Shown here one piece after another: positions 60,694-64,000 of a DNA stretch of 64,000 nucleotides. Below the pieces are notes generated by a model. The model saw nothing but the letters and a program-made list of their open reading frames with translations. It was not told where the DNA came from and did no database searches. Position 1 is the stretch's first letter. Each line of letters opens with the position of its first letter. Location: assembly GCF_014518425.1 (NCBI RefSeq), contig NZ_JACVCU010000001.1, positions 62,001 through 126,000 of the forward strand, in the 5' to 3' direction. The translations under genes were made by a program, and so were the position numbers. This stretch comes from Terrabacter sp. MAHUQ-38 (lineage in GTDB: Bacteria; Actinomycetota; Actinomycetes; Actinomycetales; Dermatophilaceae).

Positions 60694-61026
60694 ATGCGTC
60701 CCCTCACGCAGTCCGATTCGGTCGGCACACGAGTGCTTTACGTGGGACGGGCTGATGCCTCGAACGTGGAGGATGACGCCCTGGTCGCCGCAGGCCGCGT
60801 GCTCCAGGAGAATCACCCGGGCATCGTCGCGAGCAACGACGAGGACCGCGGCGTCTGCGTGCACTTCCTTGGACTGGAGCACGAACCGATCGCCACGCAG
60901 TGCTTCCTCGCGGACGACTCCGGGAACTACCCCGGCCTGGTCGTCGTGAGCCTGGACGACTGGATGGCCGCACGATCGGTCGGGTGGTGGGCCGCCCTGC
61001 CCCTCGACGTCCCCGACGCGGGCTGA
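60694..61026 (+). CDS. Hypothetical 110-residue protein
   Basis: AAGGAG precedes the ATG at 60694. The product is a small acidic alpha/beta protein (TRVLYVGRADASNVEDDALVAAGRVLQENHPG; GLVVVSLDDWMAARSVGWWAALPLDVPDAG). No family recognised. It may belong to the stress regulon because of its promoter-like GGGTAC element. Confidence 0.65.
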   Translation: MRPLTQSDSVGTRVLYVGRADASNVEDDALVAAGRVLQENHPGIVASNDEDRGVCVHFLGLEHEPIATQCFLADDSGNYPGLVVVSLDDWMAARSVGWWAALPLDVPDAG

Positions 61027-61101
61027 TCGCTCGACATCGACGGCGCGCCGGCGCACGGGTTTGGACGTCGAGACCGGGCGTTGCTACGGTTGGGCGCGCC
61101 C

Positions 61102-61175
61102 GCAGGCGTAGTTCAGTAGCAGAACAGCCTTCTTCCAGAAGGAAGACGTACGTGCAATTCGTGCCGCCTGCTCCA
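61102..61175 (+). tRNA. tRNA-Gly(TCC)-like gene with altered elbow
   Basis: The acceptor GCAGGCG/CGCCTGC, D-stem GTTC/GAAC, anticodon loop CTTCCAG (TCC), T-stem GTACG/CGTGC, discriminator T and an encoded CCA (61173-61175) all form. Deviations are A instead of G at position 18 (D-loop AGTAGCA), G instead of T at position 55 (T-loop TGCAATT), and a G-A mismatch at 27-43. A strong terminator follows directly, so it is probably transcribed. It could be a functional isoacceptor, a specialised non-ribosomal tRNA or a decaying copy. Confidence 0.7.
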
Positions 61176-61181
61176 CAAGGG

Positions 61182-61209
61182 AAGGGCCCGGTCTCCCGAC
61201 CGGGCCCTT
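61182..61209 (+). terminator. Terminator of the tRNA-Gly(TCC)-like gene
   Basis: A perfect 12-base stem (AAGGGCCCGGTC with GACCGGGCCCTT) closes a TCCC loop six bases after the encoded CCA. Nothing else is seen up to the next gene. Confidence 0.85.
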
Positions 61210-61420
61210 CGCCATTCCCACGACTCCTCCAAGCCTGGGCGCGCCACCGACGAAGACCGGAGGCGCGCGTGGGCGTGCGGGACCGGTGTGGCGCAACCGT
61301 GACCCCGTGCCCTTGCGATCGTTACCCGTGAGTAGCATCATGGAAGTGACCCACCAGTAACTTGGTGCGCCGCTGACCGCGCGGCGGCAGACGATCGACA
61401 GAGAACGTGGAGGACCCCGG

Positions 61421-63283
61421 ATGGGCCACTACAAGAGCAACGTGCGCGACCTCGAGTTCAACCTCTTCGAGGTCTTCGACCGCCAGGCCGTCCTCGGGCA
61501 CGGCATCTACGCCGACGTCGACGTCGAGGCCGCCAAGGACATCCTGCGCGAGGTCTCCCGGCTCGCCGAGAACGAGCTCGCAGACAGCCTGCTCGACAGC
61601 GACCGCAACCCGCCCGTCTACGACCCGGTCAGCCAGACCGTGACGATGCCCGACTCCTTCAAGAAGTCGTTCAAGGCCTACGTCGACGGCGACTGGGGCA
61701 ACCTCGACGTCCCGGCCGAGCTCGGCGGCATGGTCGTGCCGGCCTCGCTGCGCTGGTCGGTGGCCGAGATGGTCTGCGGCGCCAACCCGGCCATCCACAT
61801 GTTCACCGCGAGCTACTCCTTCGCCAACCTCCTCTGGCACCTCGGCACCGACGACCAGAAGAAGCTCGCCAAGCACATCGTCGACAAGGCCTGGCACACG
61901 ACCATGGTCCTCACCGAGCCCGACGCCGGCTCCGACGTCGGCGCCGGCCGCACCAAGGCCGTCCAGCAGCCCGACGGGACGTGGCACATCACGGGCGTCA
62001 AGCGATTCATCACCTCGGCCGAGTCCGACATGGTCGACAACGTCGTCCACTACGTCCTGGCCCGTCCCGAGGGGGCCGGCCCGGGCACGAAGGGTCTCAG
62101 CCTCTTCATCGTGCCGAAGTACCACGTCGACCTCGAGACCGGTGAGCTCGGCGCACGCAACGGCGCCCACGTCACCAACGTCGAGCACAAGATGGGCCTC
62201 AAGGTCTCCACGACGTGCGAGGTCACGTTCGGTGAGCACGAGCCGGCCGTCGGCACGCTCCTCGGCGACGTCCACGACGGCATCGCCCAGATGTTCAAGG
62301 TCATCGAGAACGCCCGCATGTTCGTCGGCACGAAGGCGATCGCCACCCTCTCGACCGGCTACCTCAACGCGCTGGAGTACGCCAAGGAGCGCGTCCAGGG
62401 AGCCGACCTGACCCGGATGACCGACAAGGGCGCGCCGCGCGTCACCATCACGCACCACCCCGACGTGCGCCGCTCGCTCATGCTCCAGAAGGCGTACGCC
62501 GAGGGCCTGCGGGCGCTCGTCGTCTACACCGCGAGCCAGCAAGACACCGTCAACCAGGCCCAGGCCGGCAACCCGGCCGCCCCCCTCGAGGAGGGCTCGA
62601 CGGCCGAGCTCGCCAACCGGATCAGCGACCTCATGCTGCCGCTCGTCAAGGGTCTCGGCTCGGAGCGAGCCTGGGTGCTGCTCGGCACCGAGTCCCTCCA
62701 GACCTACGGCGGCTCGGGGTTCCTGCAGGACTACCCGGTCGAGCAGTACGTCCGCGACGCGAAGATCGACACGCTCTACGAGGGCACGACCGCCATCCAG
62801 GGACTCGACTTCTTCTTCCGCAAGATCGTCCGCGACAAGGGCCAGGCGCTGCAGCACGTCGCCGGCCAGATCCAGGAGTTCGCCAAGGACCTCGGCGGCT
62901 CGCTCGACACCGAGCGCGAGCTGCTGGGCAAGGCGCTCGAGGACGTCCAGGGCATCCTCGGCCACATGATCGGCGACCTCGTGAAGAGCGACCCGCGCAC
63001 CGGCGGCGAGGTGGCCAACCTCTACAAGGTCGGCCAGAACACGACGCGCCTGCTCCTCGCGGCCGGTGACCTCGTCGTGGGTTGGCTGCTGCTGCGCCAG
63101 GCCGAGGTCGCCGAGGCGGCGCTCGACGCTGGAGCGTCCGGCAAGGACGTCGACTTCTACCGGGGCAAGGTCGCAGCGGCCTCGTTCTACGCCAAGAACG
63201 TCCTCCCGAAGCTGGCCGCCGAGCGCGCCATCGCCGAGGCGACTGACAACGAGCTCATGGACGTGCCCGAGTCCGCGTTCTGA
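61421..63283 (+). CDS. Acyl-CoA dehydrogenase (FadE5-like)
   Basis: The 620-residue enzyme starts after GGAGGA. Length and motifs match the FadE5 group: [19 protein letters not shown] (about 165-183), [15 protein letters not shown] (FAD contact, about 192-206), [38 protein letters not shown] (about 426-463, catalytic glutamate in YEG) and a long helical C-terminal extension. It oxidises fatty acyl-CoA at the alpha-beta bond in beta-oxidation. The Fe-S oxidoreductase at 30,553 could serve as its electron acceptor chain (inference). Confidence 0.93.
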   Translation: MGHYKSNVRDLEFNLFEVFDRQAVLGHGIYADVDVEAAKDILREVSRLAENELADSLLDSDRNPPVYDPVSQTVTMPDSFKKSFKAYVDGDWGNLDVPAELGGMVVPASLRWSVAEMVCGANPAIHMFTASYSFANLLWHLGTDDQKKLAKHIVDKAWHTTMVLTEPDAGSDVGAGRTKAVQQPDGTWHITGVKRFITSAESDMVDNVVHYVLARPEGAGPGTKGLSLFIVPKYHVDLETGELGARNGAHVTNVEHKMGLKVSTTCEVTFGEHEPAVGTLLGDVHDGIAQMFKVIENARMFVGTKAIATLSTGYLNALEYAKERVQGADLTRMTDKGAPRVTITHHPDVRRSLMLQKAYAEGLRALVVYTASQQDTVNQAQAGNPAAPLEEGSTAELANRISDLMLPLVKGLGSERAWVLLGTESLQTYGGSGFLQDYPVEQYVRDAKIDTLYEGTTAIQGLDFFFRKIVRDKGQALQHVAGQIQEFAKDLGGSLDTERELLGKALEDVQGILGHMIGDLVKSDPRTGGEVANLYKVGQNTTRLLLAAGDLVVGWLLLRQAEVAEAALDAGASGKDVDFYRGKVAAASFYAKNVLPKLAAERAIAEATDNELMDVPESAF

Positions 63284-63300
63284 CCACCTGACCCAATGCC

Positions 63301-63345
63301 GAAGGCCGCAGACCGCACCCCCTGACAGTGCGGTCTGCGGCCTTC
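63301..63345. terminator. Bidirectional terminator
   Basis: A perfect 17-base stem (63301-63317 with 63329-63345) lies between the convergent dehydrogenase and acetyltransferase genes. Confidence 0.88.
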
Positions 63346-63351
63346 GACGTG

Positions 63352-64000
63352 TCAGTCGAGCGTGCGGTGGTACGCGGGGCAGAGCTCGACGATGCGGAAG
63401 CCGAGGTCCTCGTTGATCGAGACCATCCAGGAGTTCGTGTCGTCGTTGCCCGTCACGATCCGCTTGCGCTCCGGGTGGTCCGCCTGCAGCCGCCGGAGGT
63501 TCTCGACCTTGACCGCCATCCCGAGGCGGCGTCCGCGGTGGTCGCGGTGCACGAGCGTGCCCCACTGCCAGACGATGGTCGGGGCTCCTGAGGGCAGGAT
63601 GAGGTCGGAGTAGGCGACGACGTCACCCGTGGCCTCGTGCACCGCCACCGTGGTCAGGCGGACGCGTCCCTGCTTGCGGAACAGCTCGAGGTGGTCGCGG
63701 TAGCGCTCCGGCGTGAACGACTCCTCCTCGAACTCGATCTCGCCCGTCGGCGCGTCGACGGCGAGCTGGTTCATGACGGCGCACAGCGACGCCTGGAGGG
63801 GCTCCGGCACGCCACCGACATGGGTCTCGAGACGGTAGTCTCCCTCCCACCGCGCGCGGGCGGCCTCGGCGTGGCGCGTCAGCAGGTCGTCGTCGACCGG
63901 TAGCTGGAGATGGCGCATGATCTCGGTGTTGCTGAGTCGGAAACCGTGGCGCTCGGCGAACCGGCGGTACGGGTGCCCTTCTGATGCGGGGGGCACGAAG
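63352..64000 (-). CDS. GNAT-family N-acetyltransferase, N-terminus beyond window
   Basis: The frame is open to the right edge, so the start lies outside. The visible part opens with FAERHGFRLSNTE, which looks like the end of a first GNAT domain. It then contains a second domain with the acetyl-CoA loop WGTLVHRDHRGRRLGMAVKVENL and the C-terminal NSWMVSINEDLGFRIVE. Tandem-GNAT proteins of this kind resemble mycothiol synthase-type architecture, but the substrate here is unknown. Confidence 0.85.
   Translation of the reverse strand, partial: FVPPASEGHPYRRFAERHGFRLSNTEIMRHLQLPVDDDLLTRHAEAARARWEGDYRLETHVGGVPEPLQASLCAVMNQLAVDAPTGEIEFEEESFTPERYRDHLELFRKQGRVRLTTVAVHEATGDVVAYSDLILPSGAPTIVWQWGTLVHRDHRGRRLGMAVKVENLRRLQADHPERKRIVTGNDDTNSWMVSINEDLGFRIVELCPAYHRTLD

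Noticed and set aside
61322-63565. 747-codon minus-strand frame opposite the acyl-CoA dehydrogenase
   Set aside because: It is the complementary reading of a strongly biased codon pattern; the plus strand has full family motifs and a ribosome-binding site.

Overview
The window is high-GC actinobacterial DNA. The gene set fits Micrococcales, probably Intrasporangiaceae or a close relative: cysK-cysE, a FadE5-like acyl-CoA dehydrogenase, PhoX, dcd, an RsbR/RsbS/RsbU-type stress module, GNAT fusions and a GTATGCC heptamer recurring across the backbone. The family call is an inference from content and was not tested by phylogeny. The window divides near the tRNA-Ser gene at 28,285-28,371 into an accessory region on the left and chromosomal backbone on the right.

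Accessory region, 1-28.3 kb. It starts and ends with diverged copies of one small helix-turn-helix gene (1-227 minus, 27,422-27,673 plus). From about 1.2 to 12.7 kb lies a complete actinobacterial integrative and conjugative element (AICE). It has a flavoprotein/XRE pair, a GntR repressor facing a CTAG-rich operator, small transfer-associated membrane proteins, an FtsK/TraB-type DNA translocase, a prim-pol replication protein, a DUF3987 protein, an excisionase and a tyrosine integrase. Two families of short repeats (GGTAGC boxes after traB; GTTTTGGCA boxes before xis and inside the spdB-like gene) look like cis-acting sites. From 13.2 to 27.9 kb is a defence island with lower GC. It holds Vsr and a C5 DNA methyltransferase, then a five-gene translationally coupled operon (Z1-domain ATPase, PD-(D/E)XK nuclease of the DUF4420 type, MORC/GHKL ATPase, an unrecognised 292-residue protein and a DUF6339-like protein). 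It continues with an AbiE-like type IV toxin-antitoxin pair under an AT-rich inverted repeat, a membrane-anchored GAF-like protein and small DNA-binding proteins.

Backbone, 28.3-53 kb. This part carries cysteine synthesis (cysK-cysE), a large Fe-S oxidoreductase, a secreted zinc metallopeptidase whose expected start codon reads ATA, and an aldehyde dehydrogenase/DUF779 operon with its GAF-winged-helix regulator. It also has proline iminopeptidase, a cysteine-free ribosomal protein L33 behind a Zur-like box, and an amidohydrolase-cysteine dioxygenase operon opposite a LacI regulator with a near-perfect paired operator. Next is an IclR-controlled OpuC/EgtUV-type betaine importer divergent from a histidine-ammonia-lyase-family enzyme that lacks the Ala-Ser-Gly cofactor triad. 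That combination suggests uptake and breakdown of a histidine-type betaine such as ergothioneine. dcd, an AAA ATPase and an SMP-30 lactonase follow.

Backbone, 53-64 kb. A tRNA-Gly(CCC) and a PhoX phosphatase precede a stress-signalling cluster. Its first gene encodes an ECF sigma factor fused to a zinc anti-sigma motif and an RsbT-like kinase domain. This is followed by RsbR, RsbS and an RsbU N-terminal domain without a phosphatase domain. GGGTACGT promoter-like octamers sit before three genes here. The window ends with a structurally odd tRNA-Gly(TCC)-like gene that has its own terminator, a FadE5-like acyl-CoA dehydrogenase and a partial GNAT protein. No CRISPR array, rRNA or insertion sequence was seen.
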